Below, piece after piece: positions 54,941 through 63,578 of a stretch of DNA of 64,000 nt (positions are counted from its first letter, which is position 1; the number at the start of each line of letters is the position of its first letter). Source of the stretch: Pontivivens marinum (GTDB lineage: Bacteria; Pseudomonadota; Alphaproteobacteria; Rhodobacterales; Rhodobacteraceae); the NCBI RefSeq assembly GCF_900231835.1, contig NZ_OCTN01000001.1, positions 868,001-932,000 of the forward strand, in the 5' to 3' direction. The notes beneath the pieces were generated by a model, which made no database searches, was not told the DNA's origin, and saw only the letters and a list, made by a program, of their open reading frames with translations. A program made the position numbers and the translations under genes.

Positions 54941-56080
54941 ATGACCGGGATCATTTTTGACCTGAGCAGGAGCTTTTCCCGACTAGATCGGGGAACTCCA
55001 ACAGGGATTGATCGCGTTGAGTGGTCGCTATTCACGGCCCTCTCCAAACTCGGCCCTGTTGAGGGGCTGATCCGCAGTGGCGGTCGCCATTGGACCGGAC
55101 CGGCTGACAGTATCAGTCCCGCGGTGGGGCAGCATAACATCACAGATCTGACAGCACGATTGCAGCCATGGCGTGACATCACCCGACGCCGCGCCGAAAG
55201 CAGCATTCGCACTGCATTGGGACGCGGCAGCCGCTCATTGCCACGGGGGACGCAACAGGGGAAATGGCTGATCTGTGTTGGCCATTCCCTGCCCCCGCAT
55301 CACATCGTGGCCAGATGGAAACGCGATGGCGGGCGGCTGGCCGTGCTGGTTCACGACCTTATCCCGCTGGATCATCCAGAATGGTCACGCCCTGCCCCCG
55401 CGAAGCGTTTTGCCAAAACGATGCAGGTCACGGCCGCTCATGCCGACTTGATCCTGCATCTGACGCAGGTTGGTCAGGACCGCTGGATCAGTCGTTATGG
55501 CACGCGCCCCGACCAAACCAATGCCCTGTTCCCGATGGGTGCGACCGAGCTCCCCAGCTTTCCTCGCCAGCCCAGCAAACGCCCCAATATGCTGATGATC
55601 GGCACGATTGAACCGCGCAAGGGGCACAAAACAATACTCGATATCTGGGATGATTTTGCACACCGCGCGGACCTCACCATCATCGGCACGCGGGGGTGGA
55701 ACAGCCGAACCCTGTTCGAGCATCTGAACAGCCAACCCGCCGCGGTGCATGAGATTAACAATGCCTCTGATGCCGATATTGCGCAGCGAATCGCCACAGC
55801 GCACAGTCTGCTCTTTCCATCGAAGGCCGAGGGCTATGGCCTACCTGTGATGGAGGCGCGGGTACGGGGACTACCTGTGATTGCGTCAAACCTGTCAGAA
55901 CTGCGTGAACTGCACGGGGATAGCATTGAATACGTAATGACACATGATATCACGGATTGGAGACTGGCAATCTCCAAAGCTCTCAATGAGCACAGATCGA
56001 CGAGCGAGCAGGAACCGGTTTTGTGGGATTCATGGACGCACTCCGCCAAAGTTCTGAAGGCACAGATAGCCCTGCAATAA
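54941..56080 (+). CDS. GT4-type glycosyltransferase
   Basis: A 379-residue GT-B glycosyltransferase. The C-terminal donor domain shows MIGTIEPRKGHKTILDIW and LFPSKAEGYGLPVMEARVRGLPVIASNLSELRE, the E-x7-E-like motif of retaining family 4 enzymes. The N-terminal half carries the region MTGIIFDLSRSFSRLDRGTPTGIDRVEW, seen in glycosyltransferases of Rhodobacterales that I recall but cannot name. Donor sugar unknown. ATG 18 bases after galU; ribosome site weak (CTCCCGG). Downstream GT2 follows after 10 bases. Confidence 0.86.
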   Translation: MTGIIFDLSRSFSRLDRGTPTGIDRVEWSLFTALSKLGPVEGLIRSGGRHWTGPADSISPAVGQHNITDLTARLQPWRDITRRRAESSIRTALGRGSRSLPRGTQQGKWLICVGHSLPPHHIVARWKRDGGRLAVLVHDLIPLDHPEWSRPAPAKRFAKTMQVTAAHADLILHLTQVGQDRWISRYGTRPDQTNALFPMGATELPSFPRQPSKRPNMLMIGTIEPRKGHKTILDIWDDFAHRADLTIIGTRGWNSRTLFEHLNSQPAAVHEINNASDADIAQRIATAHSLLFPSKAEGYGLPVMEARVRGLPVIASNLSELRELHGDSIEYVMTHDITDWRLAISKALNEHRSTSEQEPVLWDSWTHSAKVLKAQIALQ

Positions 56081-56090
56081 TGGTTGCGAA

Positions 56091-57110
56091 ATGAAGATCA
56101 CTGCTATCCTCAACCAGCTACTACTGCGCGCGCGCCGTCGCCGTTTACAATTGCGTGCACGCCGCAAGCGGCGTGAGCTGAAGCCGGTGCAGAACCGCAC
56201 AGCTAATATCCGCCCCGAAGATATTCTCGTTTTCACCACCCAACGTAACGAGTTGGACCGACTTCCCTACTTCCTGAATTATTATCGCAAAATTGGCTGC
56301 AACCACTTTGTGATCGTCGATAATGCCTCAACCGATGGCAGCCGCGAATATCTAGAGGAACAGGACGATGTGTCGCTGTGGCACACCGATGCCAGCTATC
56401 GCAGCGCCCGATTTGGCTGTGACTGGCTCAACGGGCTACAGGCGCTATATGCCCATGGCCACTGGACGCTGACCGTGGATGTTGACGAATTCCTCGTCTA
56501 TCCGCATTCCGACACGCGCCCACTAAATGCGATGACAGATTGGTTGGATTCATCCTCTGTAAAGTCATTTAGCGCAATGCTGCTGGACATGTACTCAAAG
56601 GGCCCGATCTCTCAGACACATTACAGGCGCGGGCAGAACCCGTTTGACCTGTTGCGATGGTTTGATCCGGGCAATTACTTGATTCGCAAGGATCGCCGTC
56701 ACGGCAATTTGTGGATTCAGGGCGGCCCGCGCATGCGCAACGTCTTTGCGACAGAACCGGCTCGCGCCCCAGCGTTAAACAAGATTCCACTCGTCAAATG
56801 GCATCGTGGTTACGTATACACCAGCTCGACGCACAGTTTACTGCCACGCGGGCTAAATCGTGTGTTTGATGAATGGGGCGGAGAGAAGCCATCAGGCTGC
56901 CTTCTTCACGCCAAATTCCTCAGCTTAATTGGTTCGAAGGTTGACGAGGAACTTGAACGAAAGCAACACTATGCTGGAGGACGCGAGTACCAAGCTTACC
57001 AGGAGACGATTGAACAAAACGGCACGTTCTGGACTGAGGGGTCTGTCGAGTACGTGGGATGGAGGCAACTCGAGGGATTAGGACTGATGTCCTCGGGGAG
57101 TTGGATTTGA
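56091..57110 (+). CDS. Glyco_tranf_2_4-type glycosyltransferase
   Basis: This 339-residue protein resembles the Glyco_tranf_2_4 family (GT-A-like): VFTTQRNELDRLPYFLNYYRKIGCNHFVIVDNASTDGSREYL, and TLTVDVDEFLVYP with the metal-binding D-x-D. The Arg-rich N-terminus (residues 12-30, RARRRRLQLRARRKRRE) is striking and probably associates with the membrane or partners. AT content rises toward the 3' end (56880-57110). It is 10 bases after the GT4 gene, and 10 bases before the GTG of the next gene. Confidence 0.85.
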   Translation: MKITAILNQLLLRARRRRLQLRARRKRRELKPVQNRTANIRPEDILVFTTQRNELDRLPYFLNYYRKIGCNHFVIVDNASTDGSREYLEEQDDVSLWHTDASYRSARFGCDWLNGLQALYAHGHWTLTVDVDEFLVYPHSDTRPLNAMTDWLDSSSVKSFSAMLLDMYSKGPISQTHYRRGQNPFDLLRWFDPGNYLIRKDRRHGNLWIQGGPRMRNVFATEPARAPALNKIPLVKWHRGYVYTSSTHSLLPRGLNRVFDEWGGEKPSGCLLHAKFLSLIGSKVDEELERKQHYAGGREYQAYQETIEQNGTFWTEGSVEYVGWRQLEGLGLMSSGSWI

Positions 57111-57120
57111 GGGGGCAAAA

Positions 57121-58803
57121 GTGAGTGTAGGCATTTGCATAATGTCACACCACCACCTGTATCGGGTGGAGGAGTTGGCGCGACATTTCGCGGCAGCCGA
57201 TTGCAGAGTCGTCATTCATGTCGATTCAAACACTCCCCAAACCGAATTCGATGCGCTCAAGGACGCACTATCCGATACCGACACGATCTTTGCGGAACGC
57301 CGCCGCTGCGAATGGGGCACGTTTGCGCTGCATGATGCCTCGCTGGAATCCGCCCGACTGCTGATCGATACATTTGAGGATGTGGACCATGTTTGCCTGA
57401 TCAGCGGGTCCTGCCTGCCGATCCAATCGGTCAGCGCATTGAAATCCCACCTTGCGCGCAACCGCGACACTGATTTCGTCGACACCCATTTTCTGGACGA
57501 GGAAAAGTGGATCCATGGCGGCCTGTCCGAGGAACGATTCACCCTGTTCTTCCCGTTTGGCTGGCAATCGCGCCGCTGGTGGTTCGACCGTGCGGTGGAC
57601 CTGCAACGCCGTTTTCGTATTCAGCGCACCATTCCGCAGCATCTGCGCATCGCAGTCGGCTCTCAATGGTGGACCCTGTCCCGCGGCACGCTGCGCCGGA
57701 TTCTGGATGACCCGCTAAAGCCCAAAACAGATGCCTATTTCCGCAAATGCTGGATTGTGGATGAGGCATATGTTCAAACGCTGGTACACACGCATACACG
57801 CCGCTTGGTCAATCAAACCCTGTGTTTGAGCGAATTTGACCCGCAGGGTAAGCCGTTCACCTTCTATGACGACCACGCGCACCTACTGCGGGGCAGCGCC
57901 TCGCACTTTTTCGCGCGCAAGGTGTGGCACGGCGCCAGCGGTCTGTACAATAAATACCTAAACGGTGTGGAGCCGATGATCGCCGCACGTCGCCCCAAGC
58001 GTGGCTCGCTCGACGATCTCGTTGCCGAGGGGCGTAAAAACCGCTGCGTCGGTCGCCCCGGCCTGCTGATGCAAAGCCGTTTTCCCGTCCAGGCCTTTGA
58101 GCCGCAGCATGTCACGGCGCGCCCTTATCTGGTGCTGGACGGTTATGACCTGTTATTCGAGGATATCCAACTGTGGCAAAAGTCGCTCGGCATCGGGCGT
58201 GCCCATGGGCGGATTTTTAATAAAAACTCCGTGGAATTTGACGGCAATGCGCAGGTTATGCCCGGCAGTGTTGTTGCAAATCCACGCATCCGCGACTGGA
58301 ATACCGAGCAGTTCCTGACCAACCTGATCTGGCACACACGGGACGAGCAGCAAAGTTTTCAGTTCCACGTCTCCGACAGCACACGCATGGCCTCGTTCAT
58401 CCTAAAGGACCCGAATGCCCATGTTCTGTTTATCAAGGGCGCGTGGGCCCTCGGCATGACACAAAAACCGGATGAGAGTGCCGCAGCATATCGCCGTCGG
58501 GCAATGCGCCTTAAATTGCTAGAGCAAAAGCACATTAATGAGTTGGAAAGCAATAAAACCCGCGCACAGGTGCAAAGCTGGACCCTCGCGCAGGTGATTG
58601 CCGACCCGACACTACCGCTAAACGCCCTTGCGCAGATGATCGAGGGCAGCCAAGCTGCACAAACAGGGCATATGCCAAAAATGCGCAAGGAACACGGGTT
58701 GAACGAACTGGCCTACAACATGACGACAGCAGGCATTTCTGCACCGGCATCGGGCATTGGCGCGGCGAATATTCGGCACCTTAAACAATCTGATACTGGC
58801 TGA
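57121..58803 (+). CDS. GT14 (Core-2/I-branching) glycosyltransferase fused to DUF5928
   Basis: A 560-residue protein. The N-terminal part (about 1-250) matches the GT14 Branch family: VGICIMSHHHLYRVEELARHF, HVDSNTP, HVCLISGSCLPIQSVSALKSHL, then FGWQSRRWWFDRA and VGSQWWTLSRGTLRRIL. These enzymes add beta-linked GlcNAc or xylose. The C-terminal half is the DUF5928 region (about 300-560), known to me only as a Rhodobacterales domain of unknown role attached to GT14. A GTG start at 57121 has GAGGGGG upstream. No membrane segment seen. The stop overlaps the sulfotransferase ATG (TGATG). Confidence 0.83.
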   Translation: MSVGICIMSHHHLYRVEELARHFAAADCRVVIHVDSNTPQTEFDALKDALSDTDTIFAERRRCEWGTFALHDASLESARLLIDTFEDVDHVCLISGSCLPIQSVSALKSHLARNRDTDFVDTHFLDEEKWIHGGLSEERFTLFFPFGWQSRRWWFDRAVDLQRRFRIQRTIPQHLRIAVGSQWWTLSRGTLRRILDDPLKPKTDAYFRKCWIVDEAYVQTLVHTHTRRLVNQTLCLSEFDPQGKPFTFYDDHAHLLRGSASHFFARKVWHGASGLYNKYLNGVEPMIAARRPKRGSLDDLVAEGRKNRCVGRPGLLMQSRFPVQAFEPQHVTARPYLVLDGYDLLFEDIQLWQKSLGIGRAHGRIFNKNSVEFDGNAQVMPGSVVANPRIRDWNTEQFLTNLIWHTRDEQQSFQFHVSDSTRMASFILKDPNAHVLFIKGAWALGMTQKPDESAAAYRRRAMRLKLLEQKHINELESNKTRAQVQSWTLAQVIADPTLPLNALAQMIEGSQAAQTGHMPKMRKEHGLNELAYNMTTAGISAPASGIGAANIRHLKQSDTG

Positions 58804-60308
58804 TGGCGCAAAGCCCATACCGATACTTTGCCATTTTGGGCGTGATGCGCACGGGATCGAACCTGCTGCAACGCACGCTGGACCAGATACCTTCGCTGAA
58901 TTGTTACGGTGAACTGTTCAATCCGGCATTTATCAACGACCCATCCAATCAAACTGATTTCGGCATGACCTGCGCCGAGCGTGACGCCGACCCAATGTCG
59001 CTGATCGATAAAATGGTCGCATCTGGCAAACCACGCACCCTTTCAGGGTTTCGCCTGTTCGAGGGGCACAATGCGCAGGTTACCTCCGCCGTTCTACACG
59101 ACCCGACAGCGGCCAAGATTATGCTGCGCCGAAACCCGCTGGACAGCTACGTTTCCCTCAAGATTGCGAAGGAAACCGACCAGTGGATGCTGATGAAACA
59201 ACGGGCGCGGCGCAGCGTGCAAATCCATTTCGACATTGCCGAATATCGCGATTACGTGGCGCAATCTGACAGCTTTTATGCCCGCGCATTACACATGATG
59301 AAGGTTGCCGGCCAAACACCGTTCATTATCGATTTTAGCGAACTAAACGACGTGGCAATCATCAACGGCATCGCCTCGTGGCTGGGCACGCCGGATCGGC
59401 TCGATTCGATTGAAACCACCATCCAGCGCCAAAATCCTGGCCCGATGGAGGAGAAGGTCGAAAATTACGCTGAGATGGTAGACCTGCTGCGGAATGAGGG
59501 CGGCATGCACCGCACCGGTGAGGGCGCGCGCAGCGACCGTGCTGGTGGCTTGCGATATATGTACACCACGCAAAATGCACCGTTACTATACGCCTCGATC
59601 CCGGGTGGCCCGAACGAGCAGGTGCTGCGCTGGCTGCACGGCGTGGATGGTGGCGATGCCCAGCGGCGGGATTTCCCGCAGCTGATGGAAAACGCGCCGC
59701 CCTTTGGCAGCATCCAGAATCGCAAAGCACTGACCGATTGGCAGCAAACCCACCCCGGCCATGTCTGCTTTACCAGTGTCCGGCACCCAGTGGCACGGGC
59801 CTATGATGTGTTTATGAACCGCGTCTTTGGTGGAGCGGGGCAGGAAACATTCCCGCGCATCCGTAATTACGCCCATGAACAGTTCAGCATGTACCTACCG
59901 GTTGAGGGCCGCACCGATCGGGCGGAGCTGGAGCGCGCAGGCTATGACGTCACACGGCACAGGGCCAGCTTCAGCGCATTCCTTGATTTTCTGCGGGCCA
60001 ATCTGGCAGGCCGCACTCCCATGCGTAAGGACGCCCTGTGGACCGCGCAGGCCGAATTTGTTGAGGGGTTCTCCTCAGCCGTGACCCTGCACCTGATCCT
60101 GCGTGAGGAAGACCTGATCGCAGGCGCTGCCTATATGCGCAAACGGTTCAACCTTGGCGATTTACGCAATGGAGTGCTGCGCGATTCAGGACAGGATCAC
60201 ATCTTCGCCCTGCGCGAAATCTGGACACCGCAGATCGAGGCTCAGTGCCGCGCGATCTACGGTCGTGATTATCACCAGTTCGGATTCAAGGATTGGAGCG
60301 CGAGCTGA
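58803..60308 (+). CDS. Two-domain sulfotransferase
   Basis: This 501-residue protein appears to hold two sulfotransferase domains. In the first, the 5'-PSB loop is GVMRTGSNLLQRTLD (about residues 13-27) and the 3'-PB motif is IMLRRNPLDSYVS (near residue 106), of Stf0 type. The second (about 265-501) has FTSVRHPVARAYDVFMNRVF and GRDYHQFGF, typical of Sulfotransfer_2, while its P-loop equivalent (LLYASIPGGPNEQVLRWL) is degenerate. PAPS-dependent transfer of sulfate to a sugar hydroxyl is inferred, consistent with CysQ nearby and the glycosyltransferases. ATG overlaps the upstream stop. It abuts the convergent ptsN. Confidence 0.85.
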   Translation: MAQSPYRYFAILGVMRTGSNLLQRTLDQIPSLNCYGELFNPAFINDPSNQTDFGMTCAERDADPMSLIDKMVASGKPRTLSGFRLFEGHNAQVTSAVLHDPTAAKIMLRRNPLDSYVSLKIAKETDQWMLMKQRARRSVQIHFDIAEYRDYVAQSDSFYARALHMMKVAGQTPFIIDFSELNDVAIINGIASWLGTPDRLDSIETTIQRQNPGPMEEKVENYAEMVDLLRNEGGMHRTGEGARSDRAGGLRYMYTTQNAPLLYASIPGGPNEQVLRWLHGVDGGDAQRRDFPQLMENAPPFGSIQNRKALTDWQQTHPGHVCFTSVRHPVARAYDVFMNRVFGGAGQETFPRIRNYAHEQFSMYLPVEGRTDRAELERAGYDVTRHRASFSAFLDFLRANLAGRTPMRKDALWTAQAEFVEGFSSAVTLHLILREEDLIAGAAYMRKRFNLGDLRNGVLRDSGQDHIFALREIWTPQIEAQCRAIYGRDYHQFGFKDWSAS

Positions 60309-60776
60309 TCAGGCCGCGCGCGATGCGGCCGGTTCGGTCAAAATCGCGTATAGCGCAGAAGCGTCACCTGTGGACCGCAGCTTGTCGCAAATCTGCGCAT
60401 CGCGCAGTGTGCGTGACACACGGGCCAGCGCACGCAAGTGCTCCGCTCCGGCCTCCTGCGGGGCCAGCAGCATAAAGACCAGATCAACGGGCAAGCCATC
60501 GACAGCCTCGAAATCCACGGGCTTCTCCAACCGCGCGAAATAGCCGACCACACGGTCCAGCTGGCTTAGGCGTGCATGGGGGATGGCAACACCGCCCCCC
60601 ATACCAGTTGGGCCGAGGCTTTCGCGTTCCTGCAATGCATCCAGGCACTGTGACGCGGGTACCAACGGGTCACGGCCAGCAGCGAAGCTGGCCATTTCCT
60701 GCAGGAGCCGTTTTTTGCTACCGACCTTTAGACCGGTCATCACCGCGTCAGAGCCAATAATGTCTAATAGCTCCAT
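60309..60776 (-). CDS. ptsN: PtsN, EIIA-Ntr phosphocarrier
   Basis: PtsN (155 residues) is the regulatory EIIA-type protein of the nitrogen PTS, usually encoded by rpoN. His67 in GVAIPHARL is the phosphorylation site. Start: the ATG at 60776 has AGGTGAG 4-5 bases upstream; the ATG at 60791 has none. It is the last gene of the minus-strand lptA-lptB-rpoN-hpf-ptsN cluster. The sulfotransferase gene on the other strand ends at its stop without a gap. Confidence 0.95.
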   Translation of the reverse strand: MELLDIIGSDAVMTGLKVGSKKRLLQEMASFAAGRDPLVPASQCLDALQERESLGPTGMGGGVAIPHARLSQLDRVVGYFARLEKPVDFEAVDGLPVDLVFMLLAPQEAGAEHLRALARVSRTLRDAQICDKLRSTGDASALYAILTEPAASRAA

Positions 60777-60814
60777 AGAGCTCACCTGCATGTATCATTG
60801 CGAGAACGTGTTAC

Positions 60815-61390
60815 TCAGGACATCGTTCTGGGATCAATCCACCCGACATTCCCATCGTCGCGGGTGTAAACCACATTAACGCCGCCATGTGAAGAGTTTC
60901 GGAACACAAGGAACGCGGTTCCCCACAGCTCCAACTGCATCACGGCCTCACCAACAGATAATGTCAGAACCGGTGTCTTCGTCTCTGCGATGATTACGGG
61001 TTGCAGCGTCTCTGGCTCATCATCTTCTGTATGTTCAGGATTTGCCAGTACATAGGATGGTGCACCGATCATTTCGATCGGGTCGCTGCGGTCCTTGTGA
61101 TGATCCTTTAGGCGGCGCTTGTACCGGCGCAGCTGCTTTTCCATTTTATCTGCGGCCGAATCGAAGGCGGCGTAAATCTCCGTCGCGCGTCCGGTGGCCT
61201 GAGTCGTCATACCCGTAGATAGATGAACAGATGCATCACATTTGAATTCATGGGCGTCCTTGGAGAAGGTAACATTCCCCTCGGTTGCTCGTCCTGCATA
61301 TTTCCCAGCCACGTCCTGAATACGATCGGACACATGGCTTCGCATGGCATCGCCCACGTCGATATGCTTACCGCTTACCTGAATTCGCAT
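60815..61390 (-). CDS. hpf: Long-form ribosome hibernation promoting factor (HPF/RaiA)
   Basis: This 191-residue protein has the N-terminal S30AE ribosome-binding domain (IQVSGKHIDVGDAMRSHV and the downstream basic helix KMEKQLRRYKRRLKDHHK) and a C-terminal dimerisation domain (VLTLSVGEAVMQLELWGTAFLVFRNSSHGGVNVVYTRDDGNVGWIDP), as in long HPF, which drives 100S ribosome dimers in stationary phase. Between rpoN and ptsN as in many alphaproteobacteria. A hairpin lies 22 bases ahead of the ATG. An AAGGGG site precedes the start. Confidence 0.95.
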   Translation of the reverse strand: MRIQVSGKHIDVGDAMRSHVSDRIQDVAGKYAGRATEGNVTFSKDAHEFKCDASVHLSTGMTTQATGRATEIYAAFDSAADKMEKQLRRYKRRLKDHHKDRSDPIEMIGAPSYVLANPEHTEDDEPETLQPVIIAETKTPVLTLSVGEAVMQLELWGTAFLVFRNSSHGGVNVVYTRDDGNVGWIDPRTMS

Positions 61391-61411
61391 GGATAGTCCC
61401 CTTTTGCATTA

Positions 61412-61429
61412 CGCGCCGAAATTGGCGCG
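61412..61429 (-). promoter_or_regulatory. Hairpin in the rpoN-hpf gap
   Basis: CGCGCC-AATTTC-GGCGCG is a perfect 6-base stem 22 bases before the hpf ATG and just upstream of its ribosome site. No T-run follows, so it is not a clear terminator; it may affect hpf translation or be a processing site. Confidence 0.4.
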
Positions 61430-61499
61430 GGGTTGAGGGCATCTTGTCTAAATTCAGCGTTGGGAGTTCGGGCGTTAGCGGCCCGCTCAACCCAGCTTC

Positions 61500-62813
61500 T
61501 CAGCCCCGCTTGGCGGATTTGAGACGACGACGCTGAACCGATGACGGGATGCCCATAACATCACGGTATTTCGCAATCGTTCTGCGCGCAATATGAATAC
61601 CGTCATCTTTTAAAATGGTTACGAGTGCGTCATCACTCAATGGTCGATCTGGGTTTTCCCCCTGAAACAGCTTTCGCAGGCGCGCATGTACCGCCCCGGC
61701 GGCAAATCCGTCGCCCTGTCCCGTTGCCGGAACCCCCTGACTGAAGAAGCCGCGCAACTGCCGCACGCCATGGGGGGACAGGATGTATTTATTGGCAACC
61801 ACGCGACTGACGGTCGATTCGTGAACGCCGATTTCCTCCGCCAATTTAGCCATGGATAGAGGGCGCAATGCGATTTCACCCTCCTCGAAAAAGCCCCGCT
61901 GATGGCGCAGCAATGCCTCCGAGACCTTCAGAATCGATTGCGCACGTTGTTCCAGCGCCCGAACCAGCCAATTTGCGCTGGCCTTGCAGGTGCTGATGAA
62001 TTGCGCGGCTTCCTCACCACTGGCGGACACCTCACTGGCATAGATGTCGTTGACCAGAACACGGGGCAAGGTTTCACTGTTCAGTTCCACATACCAACCG
62101 GCGGCGCGCTTCTGCACGATGACATCCGGCACGATCACGGGGGCTGTCGCGTCCTCGGCATAGGCTTGTCCCGGCCGCGGGTCCAAATCCCGCAGCAGGG
62201 CAAGCCGAGCCGCAAACTCCGCCGCATCCAAGCCTGTGCGTTCGATCAATGCGGCACGGCCTGCCCCTGCAATGCTGGTCAGGTTTTCGCAGATCAGCCG
62301 CATTTCAGGGTCCAACAGGCCCCGCTCATCCAGTTGCAACGCGAAACATTCGCCAAGGCTGCGCGCCCCAACGCCCGCCGGATCACAGGCCTGTACCAAG
62401 GCCAGCGCCGATTCCACCTTACCCGTGACCACGCCGTAGCGATCCGCGATTTCAAACAGGGGCGCCGCCAACCGGCCATCTGCGTCCAGCTCATCCACTA
62501 GGGCCTGTGCCAGTTGCCGCGTGCGTGCCCCCGCCCGCATCCCCCCGATTTGCGCCAATAGATGCGCGCGCAGGGTGATGCTTTCCGCCACATTTGCGGC
62601 ACGGTCGAAATCCTCACCGCCACTGGCGGCAACGCCCCCTGAAACGGGGCGGGACCGGTCGAGTTCGAGGATCGGATTCTTATCGACCTCCTCACCCACG
62701 CGATCCAGCAGTTCACTGGCCGACAGTTGCAGCAACGCAATCGCCTGCGTTAGCTGCGGCGTCATGCGCAACTGCTGTGTTTGCTTTAGGTCGAGACGTT
62801 GCGTTAGCGACAT
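61500..62813 (-). CDS. rpoN: RpoN, sigma-54 factor
   Basis: RpoN (437 residues) directs RNA polymerase to -24/-12 promoters for nitrogen and other genes. The N-terminal activator-contact region (MSLTQRLDLKQTQQLRMTPQLTQAIALLQLS), the core-binding region, the helix-turn-helix (GVHESTVSRVVANKYI) and the RpoN box (RRTIAKYRDVM in IARRTIAKYRDVMG) are all seen. The protein is shorter than enterobacterial RpoN (477) owing to an abridged acidic region after residue 55. It follows lptB after 27 bases. Confidence 0.96.
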   Translation of the reverse strand: MSLTQRLDLKQTQQLRMTPQLTQAIALLQLSASELLDRVGEEVDKNPILELDRSRPVSGGVAASGGEDFDRAANVAESITLRAHLLAQIGGMRAGARTRQLAQALVDELDADGRLAAPLFEIADRYGVVTGKVESALALVQACDPAGVGARSLGECFALQLDERGLLDPEMRLICENLTSIAGAGRAALIERTGLDAAEFAARLALLRDLDPRPGQAYAEDATAPVIVPDVIVQKRAAGWYVELNSETLPRVLVNDIYASEVSASGEEAAQFISTCKASANWLVRALEQRAQSILKVSEALLRHQRGFFEEGEIALRPLSMAKLAEEIGVHESTVSRVVANKYILSPHGVRQLRGFFSQGVPATGQGDGFAAGAVHARLRKLFQGENPDRPLSDDALVTILKDDGIHIARRTIAKYRDVMGIPSSVQRRRLKSAKRG

Positions 62814-62840
62814 GGCACAGGGTCTACCACGAATACGCGG

Positions 62841-63578
62841 TCAGAGGCGAAATCCATCGCCCAGATAGACACGCCGCACATTTTCATCCGCCACCACATC
62901 CTCGGGCGTGCCGGACATCAGCACCGTGCCGTCATGCAGGATATAGGCGCGGTCGATAATCTCCAATGTCTCACGCACATTATGGTCAGTGATCAGCACG
63001 CCAAGGCCACGATCCCGCAATTGCCGCACCAGATCGCGAATCTCACCCACGGCAATCGGATCAACACCGGCGAATGGCTCGTCCAGCAGCACATAGGCCG
63101 GCCGCGAGGCAAGGCAGCGCGCAATCTCGACCCGCCGCCGCTCACCACCGGACAGCGCGACGGAGGGCGTGCGCCGCAAGTGAGTGATCGAAAATTCCGC
63201 CAGCAATTCATCTAGCTGCTGTTCACGGCGGTCGGATTTCGGCTCAACCAATTCCAGCACAGCGCGGATATTATCCTCAACGGACAATCCCCGAAAAATC
63301 GAGGCTTCCTGCGGCAGATACCCAACGCCCAGCCGCGCGCGGCGATACATCGGCAGGAATGTCGCGTCGGTCCCGTCGATTGTGATCGTGCCGGCATCCG
63401 GCGTGACCAATCCCGTGATGGAATAAAAACACGTCGTCTTACCCGCGCCATTCGGCCCGAGCAGGCCAATAACCTCACCCCGCTGAACGGTTAGCGAGAT
63501 ATCCCGCAGCACGGGGCGTTTTTTGTAGGATTTCCCCAGATTCGCAATCTGAAGGCCCTGCGCGTCAGCCTGCACCAT
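62841..63578 (-). CDS. lptB: LptB, lipopolysaccharide export ABC ATPase
   Basis: LptB (245 residues) powers lipopolysaccharide extraction by LptFG. Motifs: Walker A GLLGPNGAGKTTCFYSITGL near residue 38, the Q-loop YLPQEASIF, signature VALSGGERRRVEIARCL, Walker B YVLLDEPFAGVDPIA, and the H-loop ITDHNVRETLE. The ATG at 63578 overlaps the lptA stop (ATGA), better than the GTG at 63581. Followed by rpoN. Confidence 0.97.
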   Translation of the reverse strand: MVQADAQGLQIANLGKSYKKRPVLRDISLTVQRGEVIGLLGPNGAGKTTCFYSITGLVTPDAGTITIDGTDATFLPMYRRARLGVGYLPQEASIFRGLSVEDNIRAVLELVEPKSDRREQQLDELLAEFSITHLRRTPSVALSGGERRRVEIARCLASRPAYVLLDEPFAGVDPIAVGEIRDLVRQLRDRGLGVLITDHNVRETLEIIDRAYILHDGTVLMSGTPEDVVADENVRRVYLGDGFRL

